The notes under the pieces: model-generated
Told to the model about the DNA's origin: nothing
Databases searched by the model: none
Seen by the model: only the letters and a program-made list of their open reading frames with translations
Shown here: piece after piece, positions 1 through 8,757 of the stretch
How positions within the stretch are numbered: position 1 is the stretch's first letter
Layout: every line of letters starts with the position of its first letter
Position numbers and translations under genes: made by a program
From: Eubacteriales bacterium
GTDB taxonomy: Bacteria; Bacillota; Clostridia; Christensenellales; Aristaeellaceae
Reading direction: 5' to 3'
Assembly: GCA_029218505.1 (NCBI GenBank)
Contig: JAQXRL010000095.1
Span: 1 to 33,984 of the forward strand
DNA length: 33,984 nucleotides

Positions 1-616
1 CGCCCGTTGCGCCTGTCGCGCCCGTTGCTCCTGTTGCTCCTGTTGCTCCCGTTGGGCCGGTCGGGCCGGTCGGGCCGGTTGCGCCCGTTGCACCCGTTGC
101 ACCTGTTGCGCCTGTTGCACCTGTTGCACCAGTCGGGCCAGTCGGGCCGGTTGCACCCGTCGCGCCTGTTGCACCTGTTGCGCCTGTTGCGCCTGTTGCG
201 CCTGTTGCACCCGTCGGGCCGGTCGGACCGGTTGCGCCTGTCGGGCCAGTCGGGCCGGTTGCGCCGGTTGCTCCCGTCGCGCCGGTTGCGCCCGTCGGGC
301 CAGTCGGGCCTGTTGCGCCGGTCGGGCCCTGGATCCCCTGGAGCCCCTGAACACCCTGCGGGCCGGTCGGACCAATGGAACCGGTCGGGCCGATTGCGCC
401 GGTTGCACCCGTCGGACCCGTCGGACCCGCCGGGCCAGTCGCACCTTTCGGGCCGGTCGGACCCGTCGGGCCGACAATACATACACTGGAACATGGCGGT
501 TGACAGCATAAAGGACATGCCGGTTGACAATGTGCAGGGCATGGCGGTTGACAACACAAAGGATTATTTACATTTGCACAATGAATGTCATTGCGCGATT
601 TACAAAAGTTATTCAT
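1..616 (-). CDS. Collagen-like Gly-X-Thr repeat protein with Cys-rich N-terminus (3' end outside window)
   Basis: Reverse-strand translation from ATG at 616: [79 protein letters not shown]..., then uninterrupted G-A-T/G-P-T triplets to the window edge. RBS GAAAGGAG at about 623-630. Absent from the ORF track because it runs off the edge. Confidence 0.9.
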   Translation of the reverse strand, partial: MNNFCKSRNDIHCANVNNPLCCQPPCPAHCQPACPLCCQPPCSSVCIVGPTGPTGPKGATGPAGPTGPTGATGAIGPTGSIGPTGPQGVQGLQGIQGPTGATGPTGPTGATGATGATGATGPTGPTGATGPTGPTGATGATGATGATGATGATGATGPTGPTGATGATGATGATGATGATGPTGPTGPTGATGATGATGATGATG

Positions 617-825
617 AATTGGCTCCTTTCACCCTTCAATAGCGGATTCTGTCTTCTTTCGTTCCATATCATCCTATGCTATTGTGGCGTGGAGGTGAAC
701 GCGAGCCTTTCTGTAACAGCAATGGCCGCCGCCATGTGCGGGAGACATAACGGTTGTTTTCGTCGAATTTTTTCCTGAACGGGGCGCTTTTCCGATGTTT
801 TTTCGTTGTTTGCCGTTGCCGATTG

Positions 826-848
826 AAAAAGCGCCAAGCGATGGCGCT
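826..848 (-). terminator. Rho-independent terminator of the minus-strand dapA-like operon
   Basis: Minus strand AGCGCCA-TCGCT-TGGCGCT followed by TTTTT; arms 830-836/842-848. Confidence 0.7.
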
Positions 849-992
849 GCTGCGCGTCGTGACACTGCACGGCGCAAGACACACAAGGGAAAAGCACGAT
901 TGCATACAAATGCCTTCCGCCACGGTTTCTTGATCCGTTGCGAAAGGCATTGCACTTACAGAAGCTTTGAACAAGGCACGGAATGCAGGCTT

Positions 993-1919
993 CTACAGCT
1001 TCCCGATTTCTTCCAGAATCTTGCGGGTTACGGCCAGTTCCTCCTTGGTCGCCGGCGCCAGCGGCAGGCGTGCCGGCCCGAGCTGGAGACCCGTTACCCA
1101 CTCGATCGCCGGGCGCATCAACGAATTGGGCAGCAGACGGCCGTTCTGGCCAGTAGACTTGCAGAAGCGATACATCGGTACAAACAATTCCTTGGCGCGA
1201 GCATTGTCTCCCCGGGCAAAGGCCGCGAAGATTTCTCGAATTTCATGGCCAAAGATATGGGCGCCGCCGCTCACCAACCCCATGGCTCCTTGCACGATGG
1301 TGGGCAACAGCATTACGTCGTCTCCATTATACACGGCAAAGTCGGGATCGATGTCCTGCGTGGCAAGGAAGAAATCCGTCACTTGCGTGGGATTGACGCC
1401 CGCCTCGTCCTTAATCGCAATAATGTTGGGAATTGAGGCCAATCGCCGCACGGTTTCCGCTTCCAGGTTTACGCCCACAAAAATCGGTATGTTGTACAGC
1501 ATGATGTTGGCCTTTGTGTTTTCCGCAACCTTTTTATAATGTAAATACAGACCTTCCTGCGTGGGTTTATTATAAAACGGGCAAACCACAAGGCACAGCT
1601 CAATGCCCAAATCCACGGCTTTGTTGGTCAAGGCAATGGTCTCCACCGTAGATGCGCAACCAGTGCCGGCAATCACGGGTTTGCGTCCGTTTGCCGCTTT
1701 TACCGCGGTTTCCATTAGCTTCACGCGTTCCTCAAAACGCAGCAGCGACGCTTCGCCGGTGGTGCCCGTCACAATCAGCGAATCACACAGATCCTTTTCC
1801 ACGACATACTCAATCAGTTCAGCATAGCGTTCATAATGGACGCTTTCATCCTCGTTGTAGGGAGTAATTAGAGGCAGCAAAATCTGACCATACTTTTGCA
1901 CAAACGAATTCATCTTCAT
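993..1919 (-). CDS. DapA/NanA-family (dihydrodipicolinate synthase-like) aldolase
   Basis: 308 aa; LLPLITPYNEDESV, VTGTTGEASLLRFEER, IAGTGCASTVETIALT, MLYNIPIFVGVNL, AIKDEAG motifs of the class I aldolase DapA superfamily. Confidence 0.9.
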   Translation of the reverse strand: MKMNSFVQKYGQILLPLITPYNEDESVHYERYAELIEYVVEKDLCDSLIVTGTTGEASLLRFEERVKLMETAVKAANGRKPVIAGTGCASTVETIALTNKAVDLGIELCLVVCPFYNKPTQEGLYLHYKKVAENTKANIMLYNIPIFVGVNLEAETVRRLASIPNIIAIKDEAGVNPTQVTDFFLATQDIDPDFAVYNGDDVMLLPTIVQGAMGLVSGGAHIFGHEIREIFAAFARGDNARAKELFVPMYRFCKSTGQNGRLLPNSLMRPAIEWVTGLQLGPARLPLAPATKEELAVTRKILEEIGKL

Positions 1920-1937
1920 ATCCCCCGTTTTTTTGAT

Positions 1938-2807
1938 TTAGGCTTCAAATGCTTCGCGAATACGACGTTTTTCTTCCTCGGGCAATGTGGTGATGGGGCT
2001 TCGGCACTGCCCCATATCCCGTCCCAAAACGCGAAGAGCATATTTCATGCGAATCGGAAACTGATTTCCCGCAAGGCACATCCATTTTTTGTATAGCGCG
2101 TTTTGAATCTTCATGCCGCCTGCATAATCGCCCTTTTGCGCGCATTGCCACATCGCTCTGCTCTCCTTGGGAAACATGGACAGAATTGCAGAAATGCCGC
2201 CGGCGGCCCCCAACGCAAAGCAGGAAAAGATCATTTCATCGGTGGCTGCAAAGACCCTCGCTTCATCGCCCACCTCCAGCAAATCGGCATAAAGCGCTTG
2301 AATGCCGCCCACCGACTGTTTGATTCCCATCACATATTCCGTGCCGCGCACAAGGCGATGGAACAGCGCAGGCGAAATGGTATTCTGCGGAATGACATTG
2401 TAGATAATGATGGGCAACCGCACTTCTTCCGACAACGTCTTATAAAAATGATACATTCCCTCTTCATTGGGCACCAGCACGTTGTATGCCGTGGGCGTTA
2501 CCATAATGGCATCTGCGCCCGCTTTTCTGGCCGCAAGGCCTGTTCGCACGGCGTCTCTTGTGCAGGCACGCATAACTCCGCAAATCACCGGCTGGTCTTT
2601 GCCCACATAATCTTTTGCAATGCCAATAAGGCGCGCAAGCTCTTCGTCCCGCAGCGTCGGTCCTTCTCCCGTGCTGCCGCCAACACTCAGTCCATCTGCG
2701 CCGTTGTCCATGCAAAACCGCATTTCCCGTCGGATCAGATCTTCCTGAATTTCCCCTTGCTCGTCAAACGGCGTAACGATTGGCGGCAGGATTCCAGAAA
2801 ACTTCAT
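1938..2807 (-). CDS. DapA/NanA-family aldolase (second paralogue)
   Basis: 289 aa; GILPPIVTPFDEQGEI, LSVGGSTGEGPTLRDEE, PIIIYNVIPQNTIS, GIKQSVGG motifs. Confidence 0.9.
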   Translation of the reverse strand: MKFSGILPPIVTPFDEQGEIQEDLIRREMRFCMDNGADGLSVGGSTGEGPTLRDEELARLIGIAKDYVGKDQPVICGVMRACTRDAVRTGLAARKAGADAIMVTPTAYNVLVPNEEGMYHFYKTLSEEVRLPIIIYNVIPQNTISPALFHRLVRGTEYVMGIKQSVGGIQALYADLLEVGDEARVFAATDEMIFSCFALGAAGGISAILSMFPKESRAMWQCAQKGDYAGGMKIQNALYKKWMCLAGNQFPIRMKYALRVLGRDMGQCRSPITTLPEEEKRRIREAFEA

Positions 2808-2931
2808 GGTTCTCCTCCTAAACTGCGTCTAATTCCAAACAATTCCGCTGATTCTCTTTCCGCAATGGGCGCACAAGGACATCGTCCGCCAAGCATGCGC
2901 AGGGTTTCGGACAGACGATTCCCATTGTCCG

Positions 2932-4026
2932 TTACAATTCCCGTGCCGTCACCACGGCCAGCATCGCGTCATTGTTGTTTCCTCCGTTGCCCGGCTGGCT
3001 TTCATAGGAATATCCCAAATAGAGTTTTTCTCCAATCTGTCTTGCATATGGATAGCTCAACGCCAACCGGCGATTTTGCGATTCCAACAGGGAACCTTCA
3101 TCCACAATATACAGTTTGCAAAGAGAAAATCCGCCCTTCTTTCCAACGCCCAGCAGCAATCTGCCCCGATCGCGGGGAGCGCCCGCAACAGATTCGTTGA
3201 ACACCAGATATGGCCGGCCATCGTCCAACACGCCGCAGAAGGGTTTGGTGGTCGCCATGGGCAGGTTGGAAACTTTGCAGGGCCCGAAGCTTCTGCCATA
3301 ATCCTCGCTCAGCGCCACGACGGCGTGATATCTTCCTTCCGTCAAGATCGTTTCGTTCCGCATGACCGCAAGCACGCGGTTTCCGATGACCCATGCGCCC
3401 GCCTCCGTCAGCACTTCCCCGTCGGTATCGGGTTTGACCACATCCCAATGGAGAAAATCCTCGCCATGACTGATCGCCAAGGCGCCAAGCCACGCATGGT
3501 CGCAACCGGCAATGATCCAATTCCCATCGTCCATGCGCGTCGGCATGCCCAGCGGCCAGAAGTCCTCCGCTACGATTCCCATTGCGCGCCATTCTCCGTC
3601 TGCGTATCGCCATGCTTCCATTTGCAGGTTGCGAAAATGCAAACTACGATGCCCTTTTTTCGTCACGATGCCTTCTCCCAGGCCCAGAAAGCGCGGGCCG
3701 AAACACCACAGTTCCTCCCCATGGTTCAAAAACACGCTGTGGCTATTGGCATAATTCCTGGGATGTGCAATTGGTTCGACCTTTGACCAACTCCTGCCCT
3801 GATCCTCGCTCCAACGCATCAGCAGCTGCTCTGTGATGGAATTTTCCAAAGAATCGTTAAAGGCAAAGCAGACGCCCAGACGTCCCTGATGCTGCGTGAC
3901 CGCCACTCCATGCAGAAAATGTGTCGCGCCCGTTTCTTTTGCCGTTTCGAACACCCGATGATATTCGATATTTTGGGGACGGGTCAGCGCCGAAGCGCCG
4001 ACCCCCTTTTCCAGCAGTTCAAACAT
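2932..4026 (-). CDS. BNR/sialidase-fold protein (exo-alpha-sialidase-like), no signal peptide
   Basis: 364 aa; Asp-box-like motifs SEDQGRSWS and SEDYGRSFG, beta-propeller-like composition; N-terminus MFELLEKGVGASALTRPQ has no Sec signal. Confidence 0.7.
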   Translation of the reverse strand: MFELLEKGVGASALTRPQNIEYHRVFETAKETGATHFLHGVAVTQHQGRLGVCFAFNDSLENSITEQLLMRWSEDQGRSWSKVEPIAHPRNYANSHSVFLNHGEELWCFGPRFLGLGEGIVTKKGHRSLHFRNLQMEAWRYADGEWRAMGIVAEDFWPLGMPTRMDDGNWIIAGCDHAWLGALAISHGEDFLHWDVVKPDTDGEVLTEAGAWVIGNRVLAVMRNETILTEGRYHAVVALSEDYGRSFGPCKVSNLPMATTKPFCGVLDDGRPYLVFNESVAGAPRDRGRLLLGVGKKGGFSLCKLYIVDEGSLLESQNRRLALSYPYARQIGEKLYLGYSYESQPGNGGNNNDAMLAVVTAREL

Positions 4027-4041
4027 CGGTTTTCTTCCTCG

Positions 4042-5520
4042 TTACTGGTTGATCTTCTCGTTGTACCAACGAATGTAATCTTCGCCGCCCATGGCGTTGT
4101 ATTCCTGGGTCATAACTTCGAATTCCACATCCGGATCCACCGTCAAATCTGTCAGGATCTTAATGATGTGCGTATCCAACAGCCCGTTGAGCGCGGAGGT
4201 ATCGCCCTCATAGACATACGGAAAATCTGCCGCCGGACGCACATACGGCGTGTACTTTTCAAAGCCATCCAACACCAGCGGATCCGCATTGCGCTTATAG
4301 ATATCATGCCAATAGACGACGTAATACAATTCGCGGCCGGACTGGTTGATCGTTTCCTCGTCGCATTCGATGTCATAGTAATTGCCGTTCTCGTCCTCGT
4401 CCCATGTCACGCCTTTGGGGCCGAACGTAACCAATTCGCTGCCTTCCTGCGTGGCAAGGAAATCAATAATTTGCATAATGACGTCCTTATGCTCGCTCTC
4501 TTCGAAGATCAGCAGCTGAAAACCGCCCAACGCAACGCCGCTGGGGCTGGCCGTCAGATTCGGCCATATGGCTTCATAGCCATCCGCAGCAAACAGCGGA
4601 AGCGTCACCGTGTTTTGATGCGGAACGTTGGCCGTAAATGTGTTCCACCACGCCGAAGTGCTGCCCGTTTGCGTCAGATACCATTGCTCGATTCCGAAAT
4701 GATCCAAGCTCTTTTTTTCCAAATAGCGATCGCGCGTATCGGAGATGAATTCAGGATCGACAACGCCCATCTCATATAGTTCGCGCAAATACTTCATGGC
4801 AGCCAGCGCGTTGTCTGTCAATTGCCAGGGCAGATATGTGCCGTCCTCATGCAACGTCCAATCTTTGGTAACGCCAAAGAAGCCAAGCACAACGGTCAGC
4901 GTGTCTCCATAGCCTCCATTCAGCGCGCCGCCCAATGCATAGGTATCGTCCACGCCATCGCCATCCGGATCATCAAAGGTAAACGCACGGCAAACCTCGG
5001 AAAACTCATCCAACGTGGTGGGCATTGTCAAATTCAGCGCGTCCAGCCAGTCCTGCCGGATGGTAAGAAACGTCTCCGTCACATTGCCCGGCCGGCAAGG
5101 AATGGAATAACGTTCGCCATCCACCCAAAGCCATTTGTCCTCTTCCCGTTCCGCCAGAATGTCCTGGCCATAGGTTTCCAACAGCTCGTTTAACGGCGCA
5201 AGCACACCGTCCTCCGCCAGAAGCGGAACTTCCGCCTGAATGGTGCTGCTGCTGGCTTGCCATTCCATCATATCCGGATAATCTCCGGAAGACAGAATCA
5301 CGGAGCAGGCTTCGCCATAGCCTTCCGAAGGGAGAATTTCCCATTTGATCTTGACATTGAACTTCTCTTCGATGATCTGTTTGACCTGATTTTCTTCATA
5401 CGCATTCCCGCGGCGGCGCGTGATAAAATGAAGTTCGGCAGGTCCTTCGGCGGACGCGGCTGGAATCAGCGACAGCAGCATGCTCAAAACGAGCAACAAG
5501 ATGAGGTACCTCTTTTTCAT
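4042..5520 (-). CDS. ABC transporter extracellular solute-binding protein (family 1, LplA-like)
   Basis: 492 aa; signal peptide MKKRYLILLLVLSMLLSLIPAASAEG; followed by two LplB/LplC-type permeases in the same operon. Confidence 0.88.
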   Translation of the reverse strand: MKKRYLILLLVLSMLLSLIPAASAEGPAELHFITRRRGNAYEENQVKQIIEEKFNVKIKWEILPSEGYGEACSVILSSGDYPDMMEWQASSSTIQAEVPLLAEDGVLAPLNELLETYGQDILAEREEDKWLWVDGERYSIPCRPGNVTETFLTIRQDWLDALNLTMPTTLDEFSEVCRAFTFDDPDGDGVDDTYALGGALNGGYGDTLTVVLGFFGVTKDWTLHEDGTYLPWQLTDNALAAMKYLRELYEMGVVDPEFISDTRDRYLEKKSLDHFGIEQWYLTQTGSTSAWWNTFTANVPHQNTVTLPLFAADGYEAIWPNLTASPSGVALGGFQLLIFEESEHKDVIMQIIDFLATQEGSELVTFGPKGVTWDEDENGNYYDIECDEETINQSGRELYYVVYWHDIYKRNADPLVLDGFEKYTPYVRPAADFPYVYEGDTSALNGLLDTHIIKILTDLTVDPDVEFEVMTQEYNAMGGEDYIRWYNEKINQ

Positions 5521-5572
5521 GGGATTCCTTCCTTTCTTTTGGTGGATATTTTCAGCCGGATGCTTTCCGGCC

Positions 5573-6448
5573 TTAGCCCTTCAACGCGCCAATCATTACG
5601 CCCTTTTCAAAAAACTTCTGCAAAAACGGGTATACGCAAATGATCGGAATCACCGAAACCGTCAGCGTCGCCATCTTTAACGTGGTTGGCGTCAGATCGC
5701 TTGCGCTGAAATCGCCAGCCAACTCCTCTGTGGACGAACTGGAGATCATTTCCCGCAAAATCAGCTGCAACGGGCGGCGTTCTGGCGAACGAATGTATAG
5801 GATGGCGCTGAAATAACTGTTCCAGTATCCCACCGCATAAAACAGCGTCATGGAGGCAATCACCGCCATGGAAAGCGGCAGCATAATGCTGAAAAACGTT
5901 CTGTACTGCCCTGCGCCGTCTATAAACGCCGACTCCTTGAGCTGTTCCGGCACGCCTTCAAAAAAGTTGCGCACAAGAAACACATAGAACGGATTGATCA
6001 GCACGGGCAAGATCAGAGACCAGAGAGAATCCAGCAATCCCGCCGAGCGAACAACATAATAGGTCGGCAGCATACCGCCGCTAAACAGCATGGTGAAATA
6101 CACCAGAAACGAAATCACCCTGTGCCCGGCTACATGACAGGACAGCGGATAGGCAAACAAGAGCGTCGCCAGCAGGCTGAAAAAGGTTCCTCCGATTGCC
6201 AGAAACAGCGTGTTGCCATATGCCGTATAGATGTCCGGATCCTGGAGCACGTTTTTAATGGCTTCCAATGTAAAGCCCTGCGGCCACAAGATTGCGCCCT
6301 TGCCAATGACCGAAGAATAAGAAGAAAGGGAATATACGACCACATACCAAAATGGATAAAACATGATAAAGCCCGTCAGCGTCACCATAATATAACACAG
6401 GATCTGCCCCGCCGTGAGAGGCTTTCTTTTTTTCTTCTTCGTCACCAT
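5573..6448 (-). CDS. Carbohydrate ABC transporter permease (LplC/YtcP-like)
   Basis: MVTKKKKRKPLTAGQILCYIMVTLTGFIMFYPFWYVVVYSLSS...; EAA-loop region EQLKESAFIDGAGQYRTFFSIMLPLS. Start at 6448 gives a short ATGGTGA overlap with the upstream permease stop (6442-6444), so the track start at 6481 is probably too long. Confidence 0.88.
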   Translation of the reverse strand: MVTKKKKRKPLTAGQILCYIMVTLTGFIMFYPFWYVVVYSLSSYSSVIGKGAILWPQGFTLEAIKNVLQDPDIYTAYGNTLFLAIGGTFFSLLATLLFAYPLSCHVAGHRVISFLVYFTMLFSGGMLPTYYVVRSAGLLDSLWSLILPVLINPFYVFLVRNFFEGVPEQLKESAFIDGAGQYRTFFSIMLPLSMAVIASMTLFYAVGYWNSYFSAILYIRSPERRPLQLILREMISSSSTEELAGDFSASDLTPTTLKMATLTVSVIPIICVYPFLQKFFEKGVMIGALKG

Positions 6449-7350
6449 AACCGACCCTCCCCGCTTCTTTGGGACAGCCAATTCACGATCAGCACCAGAA
6501 TCAAACTAATTGTCGATTGGAACAATCCCATCGCCGCGCCAAACCCGTATTCCGCATTGACATATCCTCGCTGATAAGAATATGTTCCAAGAATTTCGCT
6601 GACCATGTAAACGCTGCTGTTTTGCATGACCAGAATCTGTTCAAAGCCAGCATCCATGATGCCGCCAATGCGCAGGATGAACATCGTCAACACAGTCGGC
6701 CAAATGGCCGGAAACGTGATATACAGCGTCTGTTGGAAGCGATTCGCTCCCTCTATGGCCGAAGCTTCGTATAGATCCGGATTGACGGACGACAGCGCCG
6801 CCATATAGATGATCGTGCCCCAACCCGCATTTTTCCAGATATCGCTCAAAACCAACACGCCGCGGAATTTGTCCGGATTGATCAGACAGTCGATCTTCTG
6901 CCCCGTTATCTGCGCAAAGACGCCGGAGGACGAACTGAAGAATGTGTTCACCAGCGACGCAACGACGATCCATGAAATGAAATGCGGCATATATACGATC
7001 GTTTGCATCAGTTTCTTGTACGGTCTGCATCGAATTTCGTTCAGCATCAGCGCCAGCAGAATCGGCGCCGGAAACCCCACGATGATCTTATACAGGCTGA
7101 TCACAATCGTATTTTTCAGCACCAATGGAAAAAACGCGGATTCAAAAACCTTCTGGAAATTGAGCAAGCCCACCCATTCGCTTCGCAAAAAGCCCCTTGC
7201 CATTCGGAAGTTCTGAAAGGCCATGACGATTCCATACATCGGGACATACTTGAAGATGATAAAAAACAATGCTCCGGGAAGCAACATACCGTAAAGAGGA
7301 ATATCTCGTTTCAGCCGCAATCTCAGTTTGCCGCCTTTCGTAACATTCAC
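6442..7350 (-). CDS. Carbohydrate ABC transporter permease (LplB/YteP-like)
   Basis: 302 aa; KRDIPLYGMLLPGALFFIIFKYVPMYGIVMAFQNF; EASAIEGANRFQQTLYITFPAIWPT. Confidence 0.9.
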   Translation of the reverse strand: MNVTKGGKLRLRLKRDIPLYGMLLPGALFFIIFKYVPMYGIVMAFQNFRMARGFLRSEWVGLLNFQKVFESAFFPLVLKNTIVISLYKIIVGFPAPILLALMLNEIRCRPYKKLMQTIVYMPHFISWIVVASLVNTFFSSSSGVFAQITGQKIDCLINPDKFRGVLVLSDIWKNAGWGTIIYMAALSSVNPDLYEASAIEGANRFQQTLYITFPAIWPTVLTMFILRIGGIMDAGFEQILVMQNSSVYMVSEILGTYSYQRGYVNAEYGFGAAMGLFQSTISLILVLIVNWLSQRSGEGRLW

Positions 7351-7382
7351 CGCCGTCCTCGCCTCGCTTCAAAATCGTATGA

Positions 7383-7393
7383 TTGTCTGACAA
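7383..7393. promoter_or_regulatory. Candidate FadR/GntR-type operator
   Basis: TTGT-CTG-ACAA palindrome matching the TNGTNNNACNA style of FCD-family GntR operators; lies at or just after the predicted TSS of the transporter promoter. Confidence 0.6.
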
Positions 7394-7400
7394 CAATTGA

Positions 7401-7429
7401 ATTATATCACCGCATTTTTTCCATGTCAA
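7401..7429 (-). promoter_or_regulatory. Sigma-A-type promoter of the ABC transporter/aldolase operon
   Basis: Minus strand TTGACA (7429-7424), 17-bp spacer, TATAAT (7406-7401). Confidence 0.85.
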
Positions 7430-7585
7430 TACTCTTATTCCATGATTTAACCTATTAGCTTCGCTTTTTATGTGAATATTTTTATTAACATTATGATTTG
7501 GATTGCGTTTTGCTTTGTTTTTTGCGTCCGAATTTCAATTTCGTCATACAATTTTGTATTTCTCGATACGTTTATCGTTTCCGCC

Positions 7586-7614
7586 TTGACACCGTCCGAA
7601 TTTTCATAGATAAT
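7586..7614 (+). promoter_or_regulatory. Sigma-A-type promoter of the GntR regulator
   Basis: TTGACA (7586-7591), 17-bp spacer, GATAAT (7609-7614). Confidence 0.75.
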
Positions 7615-7650
7615 ATTCTCAGCAAGAAATGAAACACTCCACATTAAAGG

Positions 7651-8349
7651 ATGAGTATTATGGTCAAAAAACCTTCTGTCGTCGATCAAATCGTTGAAAA
7701 TCTCCGGGATTTTCTGAAATCGGATGTACTGACAATCGGACAAAAGCTGCCCAGCGAAACAGAATTGGCGCATCGATATGGGGTTGGCCGTTCCACCATT
7801 CGTGAAGCGCTTCGTCTTTTGCAGGCGCAGGGATTTGTGGAACTGCGCCCCAATGCCGGGGCCTTTTTGTCCAGCAAAGAGCCGGACAGCACCAAGGCCA
7901 TTCACTGGATTGCCGAGCACGGCGAAGATGTATTGGACGTTATGGAGATTCGTTACAGCATCGAAGGCATTGCCGCACGCATGGCTGCCGAACGCGCAAA
8001 GGACGAGGATATTTACTGCCTTTTTGGCATTCAGACACTGATGGAGCAAGCCTGTGCCGCGGACGATTCCATGAACCTCGCTCTATATGACGAGGCCTTT
8101 CATGAAGCCATCGCCCGGGCAACACACAATCAACTCATGTGCAATCTGGTAGCACAGCTATCCACTGCGTGCGCCAACTTTCGCGGCAAAACCTTTCTTG
8201 CCCATAAAGGAAACGCAGCATGTGCCGCGCACGCGGCAATTCTTCAAGCGATTCGCGCCCATGACGGCGTTGCTGCGCAACAAAAAATGGAAACTCACAT
8301 GCGTGAAAACTACGAACTTGCTAAAGCTTACAATGAACAAAAAGATTAA
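7651..8349 (+). CDS. GntR family transcriptional regulator, FadR/FCD subfamily
   Basis: 232 aa; wHTH IGQKLPSETELAHRYGVGRSTIREALRLLQAQGFVELRPNAGAFL followed by an FCD-like helical domain. Confidence 0.93.
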   Translation: MSIMVKKPSVVDQIVENLRDFLKSDVLTIGQKLPSETELAHRYGVGRSTIREALRLLQAQGFVELRPNAGAFLSSKEPDSTKAIHWIAEHGEDVLDVMEIRYSIEGIAARMAAERAKDEDIYCLFGIQTLMEQACAADDSMNLALYDEAFHEAIARATHNQLMCNLVAQLSTACANFRGKTFLAHKGNAACAAHAAILQAIRAHDGVAAQQKMETHMRENYELAKAYNEQKD

Positions 8350-8364
8350 TCCGTTTCGGATATC

Positions 8365-8530
8365 GCATTCAGCGCTTTGTCCGGCGCTGAAAAAGCCTGC
8401 AAGACGAGGAAGCAAGACTGCAAATGAGGGAGCTTGCACAGACGTAAGGGACGGAAATTTGCCGTTGAAGCGGACGAAGGAAGCAAAAATTCCTGCCGGT
8501 TCAATTTGCGCAGCAGGAATTTTTGCGTTT
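8365..8530 (+). ncRNA. Candidate structured RNA / 3' UTR element ending in a terminator
   Basis: Purine-rich non-coding stretch with several local inverted repeats (TTCAGCGC/GCGCTGAA at 8368-8375/8384-8391; TGCAAG...CTTGCA; ACGG...CCGT) ending in the 8483-8526 terminator hairpin. No family assigned. Confidence 0.3.
8483..8526. terminator. Bidirectional rho-independent terminator
   Basis: 14-bp perfect stem GCAAAAATTCCTGC (8483-8496)/GCAGGAATTTTTGC (8513-8526), with A-tract and T-tract flanks. Confidence 0.75.
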
Positions 8531-8551
8531 GCGGGGTTTGTCAGAGGTCTG

Positions 8552-8580
8552 ACGCAGATCTCCTGAAAGGAGATCTGCGT
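8552..8580. repeat. Perfect 13-bp inverted repeat with 3-nt loop
   Basis: ACGCAGATCTCCT (8552-8564) GAA AGGAGATCTGCGT (8568-8580); no adjacent T-run. Confidence 0.9.
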
Positions 8581-8757
8581 GACAATGATTGCGGGCTTTC
8601 CGCGATATCAGGGCATCGCACCAATGGATTCGATCCATGGCGGAAATCTTCTCACAATTCGGCGGCGAACTGCCGTTTCTTCTCCGAATGTGCCAGCCGG
8701 ACACACCCTTGGGGCCGCCTCCTTTTCTGAAATGCGCGCATATCGCCGCTGCAACAT

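Noticed and set aside
1-600. CRISPR array for the repeated region at the left edge
   Set aside because: Repeats are contiguous 9-bp coding triplet-of-codons units with no spacers.
7-618. Plus-strand 203-aa ORF ([20 protein letters not shown]...)
   Set aside because: Complement of the collagen-like Gly-X-Thr repeat; low-complexity translation artefact.
795-1539. Plus-strand ORFs at 795-1436 and 967-1539
   Set aside because: Mostly antisense to the well-supported DapA-family gene; no RBS or recognisable motifs.
2103-3200. 365-aa plus-strand ORF
   Set aside because: Antisense shadow of aldolase and BNR genes; composition typical of reverse-strand frames.
7468-8049. 193-aa minus-strand ORF over the GntR promoter and gene
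   Set aside because: Antisense to a clear GntR regulator; no motif or RBS.
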